Numbered from the stretch's first letter, positions 28,581 through 37,644 are shown. The stretch: DNA of 64,000 nucleotides from Terrilactibacillus tamarindi (GCF_009718825.1 NZ_WNHB01000017.1:17852-81851); one strand, 5' to 3'. The notes: generated by a model not told the origin, from the sequence alone. Translations and numbers: made by a program.

Positions 28581-28830
28581 CACACATGTGTATCGGTTAC
28601 CCGCGGTACCACCCAAATTAGTACTAAACGTACTCACTTGTTTATGCCTTAACGCAAGCTTCACGGCAGATAGTTACTCATCGTTCACTACTGCAACTCA
28701 GAGGCGAGTTCGTTCCTGTTAGTATTGACTTGCACCAACCGTCAACTCTCTTTATTAGAATCTATGCTAAAGATGATACGACTCTATAAACTAACGACGT
28801 CACTAATACTCCTCGTCCATGTTTTTCATC
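28581..28830 (-). promoter_or_regulatory. T-box riboswitch (leucine) upstream of leuS
   Basis: Minus strand starts near GGACGAGGAGTATTAGTG, has the AGAGAG and GTTGGTGCAAG motifs of Stem I, and ends in the T-box core GGGTGGTACCGCGGGT. A CTC (Leu) triplet at 28706-28708 within GAACTCGCC is a candidate specifier, consistent with leuS downstream; I could not fold it to prove that. The rest of 28831-29090 holds only the ytqA promoter region. Confidence 0.88.
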
Positions 28831-29105
28831 ATTATATTCATCATTATAACCAATAAAAGAATCCTATACACCTCATTGTATGTAAGTGAATTTTATATGT
28901 CAACATCTTTTACCTTTTTTTAAAAAGACAAGTTAAGATCCTTCGCTCAAAGGAACTATAGTGAATGATCCCTCATTACCCTTGGACTTAACCCTCACAG
29001 GCTTGAAGAAGGGGAATTTTTCCGGAAATCTGTTAAAAATGATAGAATGAATTTCCATCTATAATTTGGTAGACTAGGTTATGATGTGAATGGAGGAGTT
29101 TATTC

Positions 29106-30065
29106 ATGATTAGCGGTATACCTCATTTTTATCCAGAAAATAAACGTTACTATTCTTGGAATACATTTTTAAAAACGAAATTTGGTGAAAAAGTATTTAA
29201 GATTCCACTTGACGGTGGATTCGATTGCCCCAATAGGGACGGCAAAGCTGCTTACGGAGGTTGTACTTTTTGTAGTCAAAGCGGTTCAGGTGATTTTGCT
29301 GGAGACAGACGTGACGACTTAGTGACGCAATTCCAAGTCGTTAAGGAACGAATGCATCGTAAATGGAAAAAAGGCAAATACATTGGCTATTTCCAAGCCT
29401 TTTCGAACACTTATGCGCCTGTTGATATTTTAAAACAACGTTATGAAGTGATTCTAGAGCAAGATGGTGTTGTTGGTTTATCCATTGCCACTCGTCCCGA
29501 TTGTCTCCCTGATGATGTGGTTGAGTATCTAAACGAACTTAGCAAAAGAACCTATTTATGGGTAGAATTAGGGCTTCAAACCGTACACGATAAAACAGGA
29601 GAACTCATTAATCGTGCACATGACTTTGACTGTTATAAAGAAGGTGTGGCCAAACTACGCCAACATAACATTCCAATTTGTACACATATTATCGATGGAC
29701 TTCCTGGAGAGACACCGGAGATGATGCTTGAAACGGCAAAAGAAGTGGCTAAACTCGATGTTCAAGGGATTAAGATCCACCTTCTTCACCTCTTGAAGAA
29801 AACAGCCCTCGTGAAACAGTATGAAAAAGGATTATTTGATTTTTTGGATTTTAACACCTATATCCAACTTGTCTGTGATCAATTAGAGGTATTGCCGCCT
29901 GAAATGACCATTCATCGTCTTACCGGAGATGGTCCTAATGATCTATTGATTGGGCCTATGTGGAGTCTGGATAAATGGGAAGTATTAAATGCCATTGATC
30001 ATGAACTTGAGAAGCGGAACAGTTGGCAAGGAAAATATTATGAAGTGAAGGCGGCGCATCAATGA
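29106..30065 (+). CDS. ytqA: Radical SAM protein YtqA (TIGR01212 family)
   Basis: 319 residues. Iron-sulfur cluster cysteines are in FDCPNRDGKAAYGGCTFCSQSGSG, a CX8CX2C-like spacing typical of this family rather than plain CX3CX2C. The rest is a partial TIM barrel (GYFQAFSNTYAP, VELGLQTVHDKTG, THIIDGLPGET). B. subtilis YtqA has been linked to the Gram-positive route to mnm5-type wobble uridine modification with YtqB, which fits their 4-base overlap here. GGAGGAG precedes the ATG. I am sure of the family, moderately sure of the tRNA role. Confidence 0.88.
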   Translation: MISGIPHFYPENKRYYSWNTFLKTKFGEKVFKIPLDGGFDCPNRDGKAAYGGCTFCSQSGSGDFAGDRRDDLVTQFQVVKERMHRKWKKGKYIGYFQAFSNTYAPVDILKQRYEVILEQDGVVGLSIATRPDCLPDDVVEYLNELSKRTYLWVELGLQTVHDKTGELINRAHDFDCYKEGVAKLRQHNIPICTHIIDGLPGETPEMMLETAKEVAKLDVQGIKIHLLHLLKKTALVKQYEKGLFDFLDFNTYIQLVCDQLEVLPPEMTIHRLTGDGPNDLLIGPMWSLDKWEVLNAIDHELEKRNSWQGKYYEVKAAHQ

Positions 30066-30631
30066 TATTAAAAGGTAACATTCAAATGGCTCATGATATT
30101 CTACTTAAGGCTATCGAGCGCGGTGATGTCGTCATTGATGCGACTGTAGGAAATGGTCATGATACGTTATTTCTAGCTAACGCTGTCGGAGAAGAAGGGC
30201 TTGTCTATGGATTCGATATTCAAGAACAAGCCATCGAAAATACAAAAAAGAGACTCATTGAAGCAGGGAAAAATCAACAGGTCAAACTCATCTTAGATGG
30301 TCATCATCGTCTTGAACAATATATAGACGAAAACACAAATATCAAAGCAGCTATCTTTAACCTCGGTTATCTTCCAAAAGGAGATAAAACCATTGTTACG
30401 AAACCAGATACGACGATTAAAGCAGTCAAAGCCATACAAAATCGACTGGTTATTGGAGGAGTCATTGCACTGGTTATTTATCCAGGCCATCCAGAAGGGA
30501 CTGTTGAAGCAAACACCCTATTACCCTTCTTTAAATCCTTAGATCAACACTTTTGGCGAGTTATAAAAATTGACATGTTTAATCAAGTTCATGAGCCACC
30601 CTTTCTTATTGTTTTAGAAAAACGTAAATAA
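30062..30631 (+). CDS. ytqB: SAM-dependent methyltransferase YtqB (MnmM type)
   Basis: 189-residue Rossmann methyltransferase: motif I VIDATVGNGHDTLFLA, VYGFDIQEQAIENT, and motif IV FNLGYLPKGDK. This is the YtqB/rRNA methylase-like family, reported as the methyltransferase finishing mnm5s2U34 in tRNAs of bacteria lacking MnmC. ATGA overlap with ytqA gives translational coupling. Confidence 0.88.
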   Translation: MILKGNIQMAHDILLKAIERGDVVIDATVGNGHDTLFLANAVGEEGLVYGFDIQEQAIENTKKRLIEAGKNQQVKLILDGHHRLEQYIDENTNIKAAIFNLGYLPKGDKTIVTKPDTTIKAVKAIQNRLVIGGVIALVIYPGHPEGTVEANTLLPFFKSLDQHFWRVIKIDMFNQVHEPPFLIVLEKRK

Positions 30632-30680
30632 AGTGAAGCTTCCATCAGTGGGGGTCTTAATTCCCGTTAAGGCGGGATAA
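30631..30680. repeat. Collapsed copy of the family 2 hairpin element
   Basis: Starts at the ytqB stop: ATAAAGTGAAGCTTCCATCAGTGGGGG, then CCCGTTAAGGCGGGATAA. These are the two opposite ends of the 18767-18920 copy joined with the middle missing. Confidence 0.6.
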
Positions 30681-30702
30681 GTATCTATTAACATAAACAA
30701 CA

Positions 30703-30741
30703 AAAGTTCGGCCAATTGATTATAATAGGCCGAACTTTTTT
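30703..30741. terminator. Bidirectional terminator between ytqB and ytpB
   Basis: AAAGTTCGGCC pairs with GGCCGAACTTT, followed by T on both strands (TTTTTTC on plus, TTTTGTTG on minus). Confidence 0.88.
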
Positions 30742-30759
30742 CTTACATTAATCGAATTT

Positions 30760-31827
30760 TTAAATACTTGGTTTTAATCGTCGGTATAGCCAACCATTAA
30801 AGAAAAAGAACATGCCTGATAGCCCTGCTTTTCTCATAAGACGCCGCGATAAATATCGAACGTTTTTTTGCCCAGCTACTTTTTTATCCGCTAAGTAGAT
30901 GCTTAACAATCCGCGATTGATCATGAGGTGGAAATTTTTATCTGGTAAGGTTTTAATGCTGATATCAGCTTGTTCAATAAAATATTGAAAGCGTTTGATC
31001 ATTTCTCTATCATTAGGATAATAAAAACAAAAGTTCAAGTCTCCACCTTGTTTATCTTCTTCCTGATCTATAAAGTAATCCATTAAAATATGTAATCCCT
31101 GTACCCACGGAAAGTAACCCTCTTTGATTGTCTTTGCAAGACTTTTCATTTCGCTTCCTTTAGCATAAGCATAGGCTATTAAACAAAAGATTCCTAACGT
31201 TGATCCTGAACAAGCGGAAAATTCATACCACGTCATAGCCGGAACTTGATGTTTGTATTGATTAAACCATGCTTCGAGACGGGGAACACGTTCTTCTTTT
31301 GTTACATGTTTATGCACCTGGAGATCGCAATAGTAACCTGCCAATTCAAGAAGAGCAGATTTAATTTCATCATATCCTTCACAATTTTCGAGGTAAGATT
31401 GACAAGTTTTGACGAGTTTAAGTAAATAACCGCCATCAGAAGAAACCTTTCTTAACCGGTAATAATTTTCAGGTAAAGCGCCAGGTGTCAAAGCATGAAT
31501 CATAGCTTGATGTAAGGCTCTAAAGTCTTCTGGATCTTGTGACGTACTTCGATCACATAGATTATCTAAATAGTCACTGATCGTTTGATAAGCGACAATA
31601 AATGGAATGACCTCTAAATAATGATCCCGAGCAAGAAGACTGTAAATGGCTCCTCCTTCACAATGAAAGGTTTTTGACTGGATACTAGCTAATGCCTGTT
31701 TTTGTAATTCTGGATCAGGTATTTTTAAAGCTAGTTTATGCCATTTGTTTAATTCATGATGGACACCTGGAAGTACTTTTCGATATATTTGTGCCATGAG
31801 TCCAAATGGCGTTGATGGTACTTTCAT
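30760..31827 (-). CDS. ytpB: Tetraprenyl-beta-curcumene synthase (YtpB, DUF2600)
   Basis: About 355 residues. B. subtilis YtpB cyclises tetraprenyl diphosphate into beta-curcumene, precursor of the C35 sesquarterpenes that affect spore resistance. Family landmarks: KVLPGVHHELNKWHKLA at the N-terminus, SKTFHCEGGAIYSLLA, a DYLDNLCDR aspartate-rich motif, and GLHILMDYFIDQEED. GGAGGTC precedes the ATG at 31827. Predominantly helical and soluble or membrane-associated. Monocistronic between two strong terminators. Confidence 0.88.
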   Translation of the reverse strand: MKVPSTPFGLMAQIYRKVLPGVHHELNKWHKLALKIPDPELQKQALASIQSKTFHCEGGAIYSLLARDHYLEVIPFIVAYQTISDYLDNLCDRSTSQDPEDFRALHQAMIHALTPGALPENYYRLRKVSSDGGYLLKLVKTCQSYLENCEGYDEIKSALLELAGYYCDLQVHKHVTKEERVPRLEAWFNQYKHQVPAMTWYEFSACSGSTLGIFCLIAYAYAKGSEMKSLAKTIKEGYFPWVQGLHILMDYFIDQEEDKQGGDLNFCFYYPNDREMIKRFQYFIEQADISIKTLPDKNFHLMINRGLLSIYLADKKVAGQKNVRYLSRRLMRKAGLSGMFFFFNGWLYRRLKPSI

Positions 31828-31940
31828 GTACTGACCTCCATAGAACCTTGTCTTCATCGAACATTATATGCCTATCTTTGAACTTGTAACACAACCTGTG
31901 TTATCTATAAGTATATCAAATTTAGTCAAAGATGTTAAAA

Positions 31941-31972
31941 AAGGCGTGACCTCGCTTAAGTCACACCTTTTT
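31941..31972 (-). terminator. Intrinsic terminator of metK
   Basis: AAGGTGTGACTT ... GTCACGCCTT stem with T-rich tails on both strands. Confidence 0.88.
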
Positions 31973-32018
31973 TTATTGCTTTGTATATACCCATGTTCAA
32001 CGTGATCGTAACATCGAT

Positions 32019-33227
32019 TTATTTAATTTGACATTTTTCTTTAATTAGTTCTGCTTTATCTGTGTGTTCCCAAGGAAGGTCGACGTCAACTCTGCCGAAA
32101 TGTCCATAAGCTGCTGTTTGACGGTAAATGGGTCTTCTAAGATCTAGCATTTTTATAATCCCTGCAGGACGTAAATCAAAGAGTTCACGAACAGTCGCAA
32201 CTAATACGTCTTCTGGTACAACACCCGTCTCAAATGTATCGACTGAAATCGATACGGGTTGAGCAACACCAATAGCATAGGCTAACTGTACTTCGCATTT
32301 TTCAGCTAGACCTGCCGCTACGATATTTTTAGCCACATAACGAGCCGCATAGGCCGCTGAACGGTCAACTTTCGTTGGATCTTTCCCAGAAAAAGCTCCG
32401 CCACCGTGTCTAGCATAACCACCGTATGTATCAACAATGATTTTACGCCCAGTGAGTCCAGCATCGCCTTGAGGGCCACCAATGACAAAGCGACCTGTCG
32501 GATTAATAAAAAATTTCGTCCGATCATCAATTAATTCACTTGGGACGATCGATTTTATCACAATTTCAATCAGGTCCCTGCGAATTTGTTCCTGAGAAAT
32601 TTCGGGATGATGTTGGGTTGAAATAACAATCGTGTCGACTCTAGAAGGCTTTCCTTCTTCATTATACTCAACCGTTACTTGCGTTTTTCCGTCGGGACGC
32701 AAGTAGTCAATCTCACCCGTTTTTCTTACTTCAGATAATTTTCTAGATAATTTATGGGCTAATGATATTGGTAATGGCATTAATTCAGGTGTTTCATTAG
32801 AAGCATAGCCGAACATTAAGCCTTGATCTCCTGCACCTATCGCCTCAATCTCATCATCCGTCATTTGGCCTTCTCGTGACTCAAGTGCTGTGTTTACACC
32901 TTGTGCGATGTCAGGTGATTGCTCATCAATGGAAGTTAATACCGCACAAGTTGCAGCATCAAAACCATATTTTGCTCTGTCATACCCTATATCCTTGATG
33001 GTTTTTCTTACAATTTTCGGAATATCTACGTAGGTTGATGTGGAAATTTCTCCTGCAACGAGCACCAGTCCCGTATTCACACTTGTTTCGCATGCAACTC
33101 TTGCAACTGGATCTTTTGCTATAATTTCATCTAAGATAGCATCGGATATTTGGTCACAGATTTTATCTGGATGTCCTTCTGTTACAGATTCTGATGTGAA
33201 GAGTCGCCTGGAATATTTCTTTGCCAT
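32019..33227 (-). CDS. metK: S-adenosylmethionine synthase
   Basis: 402 residues; makes SAM from methionine and ATP. Motifs: [21 protein letters not shown] at the N-terminus (catalytic His), [12 protein letters not shown], the P-loop-like [20 protein letters not shown], and [12 protein letters not shown] at the C-terminus. AGAAGGAGG precedes the ATG. Controlled by the SAM-I riboswitch upstream, so expression should fall when SAM is plentiful. Confidence 0.98.
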   Translation of the reverse strand: MAKKYSRRLFTSESVTEGHPDKICDQISDAILDEIIAKDPVARVACETSVNTGLVLVAGEISTSTYVDIPKIVRKTIKDIGYDRAKYGFDAATCAVLTSIDEQSPDIAQGVNTALESREGQMTDDEIEAIGAGDQGLMFGYASNETPELMPLPISLAHKLSRKLSEVRKTGEIDYLRPDGKTQVTVEYNEEGKPSRVDTIVISTQHHPEISQEQIRRDLIEIVIKSIVPSELIDDRTKFFINPTGRFVIGGPQGDAGLTGRKIIVDTYGGYARHGGGAFSGKDPTKVDRSAAYAARYVAKNIVAAGLAEKCEVQLAYAIGVAQPVSISVDTFETGVVPEDVLVATVRELFDLRPAGIIKMLDLRRPIYRQTAAYGHFGRVDVDLPWEHTDKAELIKEKCQIK

Positions 33228-33306
33228 TTGTTCTAAGTCCTCCTTCTACATGAACTATGATGTCTATTAATAACGGTACTCGTTTCCCACTGATATCGTG
33301 TTAAAA

Positions 33307-33365
33307 GCATGAAAAAAAGACCTCGTCCCTCTTAAAGTAAGGAGTAGGCCGCCGGTCAGATCCAC
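33307..33365 (-). terminator. Riboswitch-controlled terminator of the metK leader
   Basis: Minus strand: GACCGGCGGCCTACTCCTT pairs imperfectly with AAGAGGGACGAGGTC, followed by TTTTTTT. Confidence 0.82.
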
Positions 33366-33369
33366 GCAC

Positions 33370-33480
33370 CTCTTATCGTCAAGGGAATTTAATTAAATCC
33401 TTTCAGGTTAGCACCGTACACATAACATGCCGGTTGCCGGGCTTCATCGGGCCTGTCCCTCCGCCTACTCGGGATAAGAG
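33370..33480 (-). promoter_or_regulatory. SAM-I (S-box) riboswitch upstream of metK
   Basis: Minus strand begins CTCTTATCCCGAGTAGGCGG and ends GACGATAAGAG, forming P1. It contains the kink-turn region, GATGAAGCCCGGCAACC and GGTGCTAACCTG, all classic S-box blocks. Confidence 0.95.
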
Positions 33481-33551
33481 CAGCCGTATTAGAATTAGAA
33501 TATCGCAGTCATGAATACCTGTCAATAACTATAAAGGATAAGTTATCGTTG

Positions 33552-34037
33552 TTACGAAGATAAATAGAGTTTCTTAATTCTTTTAAGGCAATAAGTGAGA
33601 ACATCATCTCTCATCATAAAACTATAATGATTTAATTTCTTTATATGTTGGGGAATGTTCTGAATAAAATAAGGGCCTTCAGTCTCTAGATAGTCCATTT
33701 TTAACCGAATATCTGATATGGTAGCATAATATACATTCTTCACAATCGTACCATTTTTACCTTCAACTTTATATTGGCCAATGTAATGGATATCAGACAC
33801 TTTTGCCCCGGTTTCTTCATCTACTTCTCTAATAGCTGCCATTTCGGGTGTTTCACCGTCTTCGACTTTACCACCAGGGAACTCTAAACCACGTCTTGGA
33901 TGTTGGGTTAATAGCCACTGTGTATGGAACTTGCAAATCACCCATACATGCTTTGGTTCGGAAGAAAAGGGATGATCTTCAAATGACAAAGTAACTCTGT
34001 TTTGATAATAATCATCAAAGGTAATCGATTGACTCAT
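33552..34037 (-). CDS. ytkD: Nudix hydrolase YtkD
   Basis: 161 residues with the full Nudix box GGKVEDGETPEMAAIREVDEETGA. N-terminal YYQNRVTLSFEDHPFS and HVWVICKFHTQWLLT match B. subtilis YtkD, a nucleoside triphosphatase able to hydrolyse 8-oxo-dGTP. GGGATGGAG lies upstream of the ATG. No terminator was found downstream before the metK leader. Confidence 0.93.
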   Translation of the reverse strand: MSQSITFDDYYQNRVTLSFEDHPFSSEPKHVWVICKFHTQWLLTQHPRRGLEFPGGKVEDGETPEMAAIREVDEETGAKVSDIHYIGQYKVEGKNGTIVKNVYYATISDIRLKMDYLETEGPYFIQNIPQHIKKLNHYSFMMRDDVLTYCLKRIKKLYLSS

Positions 34038-34070
34038 TGTTTATAACTCCATCCCTATCTATAAATGCGT

Positions 34071-34246
34071 GTTCAAAAAGGTGACAAATTAAAAGCAAGA
34101 AGATAAGAGCGCGCAGTTCCTGAGGACCGGCCTTCCACAGGATGTGGTGGCTTCAACGTTGCTCACAGGACGTGAGCGTTTTTAGTTGAAGATCCTCTTG
34201 GATAGCGTCCGAGATTCGTAGCTTATCATTTGGTGACTTTTTGAAC
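34071..34246 (+). repeat. GTTCAAAAAG inverted-repeat element, copy E (family 1)
   Basis: 176 bases from GTTCAAAAAGGTGACAAAT to TTTGGTGACTTTTTGAAC, with flanks TATAAATGCGT and AACCTCTACA typical of the family. It lies directly upstream of ytkD, so it may separate the gene from its promoter or supply one. Between 34247 and 34442 I see nothing. Confidence 0.9.
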
Positions 34247-34442
34247 AACCTCTACAAAGATTTTGGGCTCGAATAACTAAACCAATTCATAACTGTTTAG
34301 CTTAAGGATGTAATATATAAATATGAAAAAAAACAGCCTCATGTCCGCATCTTTTTGGTTAAAATTTATTTAGTCTATCATTCAGTATAAAAAATTACGC
34401 CCACTTTGTCCAATCTATACGAAAAAAAGATCGTGTAGTCTT

Positions 34443-34622
34443 TTAGTGGAACTGATCTTCAGAATAACGGTCTTGGTAACGCTTCCATTCTTCTTCAAGT
34501 TCAGATAATGTTAGACCTAGTAAATCAGATTCAGATTCTTCTGCATTTGCTTTTATTAAATCAACAAGTTCGGCCTTTCTCTTCATAACGGCAGCTCTTA
34601 ATATATTATTTGGGCGCTCCAT
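34443..34622 (-). CDS. Small FbpA-like (Fur-regulated basic protein family) protein
   Basis: 59 residues beginning MERPNNILRAAVMKRKAELV and containing GLTLSELEEEWKRY. The pattern LRxAVxxRKxxLI ... LTLSELExE resembles the Fur-regulated basic protein family of Bacillus, small chaperone-like partners in iron sparing. The perfect AGGAGG eight bases before the ATG strongly supports it as a real gene. It is more acidic at the C-terminus than classical FbpA, and I do not see a clear Fur box upstream, so the regulation is unproven. Confidence 0.65.
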   Translation of the reverse strand: MERPNNILRAAVMKRKAELVDLIKANAEESESDLLGLTLSELEEEWKRYQDRYSEDQFH

Positions 34623-35065
34623 TAGGCGTCCTCCTTTTTTTCTATAAACTATAAAACAGCCATTTCATCTATTTTCATTGTTGCCAATCACGTCATCTTT
34701 TAAACTATTTAAGAAAAATGGTTTATAAACTCTGAAAAAGGGAATTCAACTACTAACCCTAATCCCAACAACTAATTCATCGTTTATTCTGCGTATTATA
34801 CGCAGATTTTTTTTTGCTTTAAGAAAGGCTTCTGTCTCGCCTTATATGCCACGCAATTGACAAGTTTTCTTTAGTTTTTAAATCAGAGAGTGATACGAAT
34901 AAAAATTAGATTGGTTACAGTGTTATAGAAGGTTGGCGAGAGAAAGAAAGCGCATACATTTTGTTATAAAAAAAATTTATTTCTTTATTATAGTATATTA
35001 AAAACAGTACATGAATTGCCACTCTTTTTTATTAAAAAGTTTAAAAATTTAAGGAGGTTCCTCTT
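34623..35065. other. 443-base intergenic region with an unpaired plus-strand terminator
   Basis: AT-rich. Holds the promoters of the FbpA-like gene (minus) and the amidase (plus) and the hairpin at 34788. A weak cre-like sequence lies near 34949. No open frame with a ribosome binding site was seen apart from the flanking genes. Confidence 0.5.
34788..34816 (+). terminator. Orphan intrinsic terminator
   Basis: TCTGCGTA pairs with TACGCAGA around a 3-base loop, followed by a run of at least nine T on plus. There is no plus-strand gene upstream for more than 4 kb, so it may end a small or leader RNA starting within 34250-34780. Confidence 0.7.
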
Positions 35066-36502
35066 TTGAGTTCACAACAATCATATTCAGCTAATGAACT
35101 ATTAAGAAGATACAAAAGCAAAACCTTGTCCCCGCTTGAATATATTCAAAATTTATTTCACCGTATCGAGCTGATTAATCCTAAAATTAATGCCTTTGTT
35201 GCATTAAATAAAGAAAAAGCGTTATATCAAGCTAAACAGGCTGAACGTATTTATGGAAAAAACGATAACGCTAGGCCACTTGAGGGCGTCCCAATTGCCA
35301 TTAAGGATTTAACAAATACCAAAGGACTTCGTACAACCTATGGATGCCTCGTGTATAAAGATCATATACCGAAAAGAGATGCAACGATCGTCAAACGATT
35401 GAAAGAAGCAGGAGCCATTATTATAGGTAAAACCAATACACCTGAATTTGGTCATACGGGAACGACAACAAATCTGCTTTTTGGACCCTCTCGAAATCCA
35501 TGGGATTTGGCAAAAGCGACCGGAGGATCAAGCGGAGGTTCTGCTGCAGCCGTTGCTGCCGGCTTAGTCCCTTTAGCTGAAGGAAGTGATGGGGGAGGTT
35601 CAATACGTATACCCTCGAGTTTTTGCGGTGTCTATGGTTTTAAACCTTCCTTTGGACGAATTCCTATGGATAACCATCTTGATGGTATCTTTGGTAACCA
35701 TGAGCCTTTTGTCCATTATGGTGTCATTGGTCGGCATATAGACGATATGGCTTTAATGTTTGATGTCGTTCAAGGTGATGCCATGACAGATCCTTTTTCA
35801 CTACCTAAGATGCAAGAGTCTGTTGCCCGTTTAATAAACCTAAAAACCCGAGACTTTCGGATTGGATGGACAAGTGATTTTGGAATTTATACTCTTGATG
35901 AAGAGGTCAATCACCTCTTTTTTGATACTTTATCAAAGCTCGAGAGACTTGGAATAACGGTTGAACACGTGAACATAGATATGAAGAAAACACTTCCCGA
36001 GTATATTGCTTATTTTGAATCGTTATGGACATGTGGTTTAGCTGCCAGCACAGGTGAATTTGCGGATAAACATAGGGATCGTTTACCTGAAACTTTACTA
36101 TCGATGATTGAACGAGGAAAACAATTATCGGCCGTGGAATTCAAATCATTGGAAACCTATCGGGCCTATCTTTATCATATGATGGAATCTCACTTTCAAA
36201 CTTATGACATTATACTATCACCAACACTTGCGGTGCCGCCGTTTGATTATGATCAAGAAGGACCTTTCCATATAAACGGCAAGAAAATCAAACGAGATTC
36301 GGACTGGGTCATGACGCAATTGTATAATTTAACTGGTGAACCAGCGATATCCATCCCCATTGGATTTACAAAAAAAACAAAATTACCCGTTGGCATTCAG
36401 GCAGCAGCAAGGCGTTTAGATGACGTTCGTCTCCTTCAATTTGCCAAGTTAATGGAAGATGACTTTCAAATCCCAACTTTAGCTCCGCAAAATCATGATT
36501 AA
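35066..36502 (+). CDS. Amidase (amidase signature family)
   Basis: 478 residues. The Ser-cisSer-Lys catalytic triad is recognisable: Lys in VPIAIKDLTNTKG, the cis-Ser region in ATGGSSGGSAAAVAAG, and the nucleophile loop EGSDGGGSIRIPSSFCGVYG. Hydrolyses amide substrates; specificity cannot be told, and it is not GatA, since no gatB/gatC is nearby and it stands alone. Start TTG at 35066 with AAGGAGG nine bases upstream. No signal peptide, so cytosolic. Confidence 0.92.
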   Translation: MSSQQSYSANELLRRYKSKTLSPLEYIQNLFHRIELINPKINAFVALNKEKALYQAKQAERIYGKNDNARPLEGVPIAIKDLTNTKGLRTTYGCLVYKDHIPKRDATIVKRLKEAGAIIIGKTNTPEFGHTGTTTNLLFGPSRNPWDLAKATGGSSGGSAAAVAAGLVPLAEGSDGGGSIRIPSSFCGVYGFKPSFGRIPMDNHLDGIFGNHEPFVHYGVIGRHIDDMALMFDVVQGDAMTDPFSLPKMQESVARLINLKTRDFRIGWTSDFGIYTLDEEVNHLFFDTLSKLERLGITVEHVNIDMKKTLPEYIAYFESLWTCGLAASTGEFADKHRDRLPETLLSMIERGKQLSAVEFKSLETYRAYLYHMMESHFQTYDIILSPTLAVPPFDYDQEGPFHINGKKIKRDSDWVMTQLYNLTGEPAISIPIGFTKKTKLPVGIQAAARRLDDVRLLQFAKLMEDDFQIPTLAPQNHD

Positions 36503-36648
36503 AGAGTCAAACTAATCTTCTGTTGACTCTTTAATGTTTAGTTTTGATAATATCGTGGCTCTACAATTTGAATACATACTAATACTTATTTAGTACTGCC
36601 ATTTTGTGGAATTGAAAGCGAGTTTTTTTATTTTTTTGTAAAATAGGG

Positions 36649-36654
36649 TATAAT
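36649..36654 (+). promoter_or_regulatory. -10 element of the YdjO-like gene
   Basis: Perfect TATAAT. Transcription would start near 36661, so the in-frame ATG at 36658 cannot be the translation start. No good -35 was found at 17 bases. Confidence 0.55.
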
Positions 36655-36684
36655 AGAATGAGTATAGAGGAAGGGATGATCGAA

Positions 36685-36867
36685 TTGGCATTTAATAGAG
36701 GTCCGCAAGAACCAATACCTGAAGAAGAAACAAACGTTTGGTCATGCACGAATGAATCATGCTCAGGTTGGATGAGAGATAAATTTTCTTTCGAGGAAGA
36801 GCCGTCATGTCCTTTATGTCAATCAAAAATGGAAAAAGAAACCCGTATCCTTCCTGTGATCGACTAA
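36685..36867 (+). CDS. Small zinc-ribbon protein, YdjO-like (cold-inducible family)
   Basis: About 60 residues with two CxxC-type pairs: VWSCTNESCSGWMRD and PSCPLCQSKM, a probable zinc ribbon. The layout and the ending TRILPVID match the YdjO family, induced by cold in B. subtilis. TTG at 36685 has GAGGAAGGG nine bases upstream; the longer ATG starts are excluded by the promoter position or lack of spacing. Confidence 0.82.
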   Translation: MAFNRGPQEPIPEEETNVWSCTNESCSGWMRDKFSFEEEPSCPLCQSKMEKETRILPVID

Positions 36868-36891
36868 TCTTCAATTCATGATTGAAGATAA

Positions 36892-36926
36892 ACAGCCCCA
36901 CCATTGTCTAGTGACAAAGTGGGGCT
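36892..36926. terminator. Terminator hairpin between the YdjO-like gene and the ECF S gene
   Basis: AGCCCCAC ... GTGGGGCT stem; a second small hairpin (ATCTTCAAT/ATTGAAGAT) lies at 36868-36890. It closes both converging transcripts. Confidence 0.75.
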
Positions 36927-37644
36927 AATTTGTGTCTTTGTGCTTTGGATGAGTCATTTGTGTATCATCCAATAACCGATATTTAAGTTTAAACCGGGAT
37001 AAAATTTTTATCCAACTTTTACTAAATATAGCCAAAAAGAAAACATTAGAGAGTGCATGGGCGAAATCAAAATAAAAACTCGATAGGTAATAACTCATCA
37101 CCATCGCCCATGTCCACTCATGATTCATTAAGATGATCCACAAATTCATAATCCATCCAAAAAGAAACCCTGCTAGGAACCCAAAAACACATAAAACAAG
37201 ACGAGAACGTAAGATCCGTGTTTGACCTAAGAACCCAGCTAGAACGCCAATCAGTCCCCATGCATACATTTGCCATATGGTCCATGGTCCTTGCCCAAGA
37301 AATAGATTCGAAACAAAAGCACTCAATGTTCCGATGATGAAGCCACTTTCCGGACCAAAAACGACACTACTGACAATAATCACAAAGGTCACTGGCTGAA
37401 CACTTGGAAATGCGGAAAATGGAACACGACTCAAACCTGCAATAGCCGCAAGAATACTAATTAAAACGACCTCACGACCCGATATATGGCGGACTTCAAA
37501 TCGAATAAAAAATGGTGCAGCCGTTCCTATAACAAATAAAGAAATCCAAAAATACAGATGCTCTGGCCAAATAAACTCTGATAAAATTAAAACTCCTGAT
37601 AGGCTTATAAGAAATAAGATTAATAAGGCTTTTGTACGTGCCAC
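36925..37644 (-). CDS. ECF transporter substrate-binding S component, predicted cobalamin (CbrT-like)
   Basis: 239 residues with about six membrane segments, including GREVVLISILAAIAGLSRVPF and VFGPESGFIIGTLSAFVSNLFLGQGPWTIWQM, typical of ECF S components of the YdcV/CbrT type. Last of six genes behind a cobalamin riboswitch, so vitamin B12 or a corrinoid precursor is the predicted ligand. GTG start with AGGAGG upstream; the first 25 bases overlap the ATPase gene. The charged C-terminal tail of ~25 residues is cytosolic. Confidence 0.82.
   Translation of the reverse strand: MARTKALLILFLISLSGVLILSEFIWPEHLYFWISLFVIGTAAPFFIRFEVRHISGREVVLISILAAIAGLSRVPFSAFPSVQPVTFVIIVSSVVFGPESGFIIGTLSAFVSNLFLGQGPWTIWQMYAWGLIGVLAGFLGQTRILRSRLVLCVFGFLAGFLFGWIMNLWIILMNHEWTWAMVMSYYLSSFYFDFAHALSNVFFLAIFSKSWIKILSRFKLKYRLLDDTQMTHPKHKDTN

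Noticed and set aside
34948..34961. cre site before the amidase
   Set aside because: AGAAAGCGCATACA misses two key consensus positions and no promoter could be fixed beside it.
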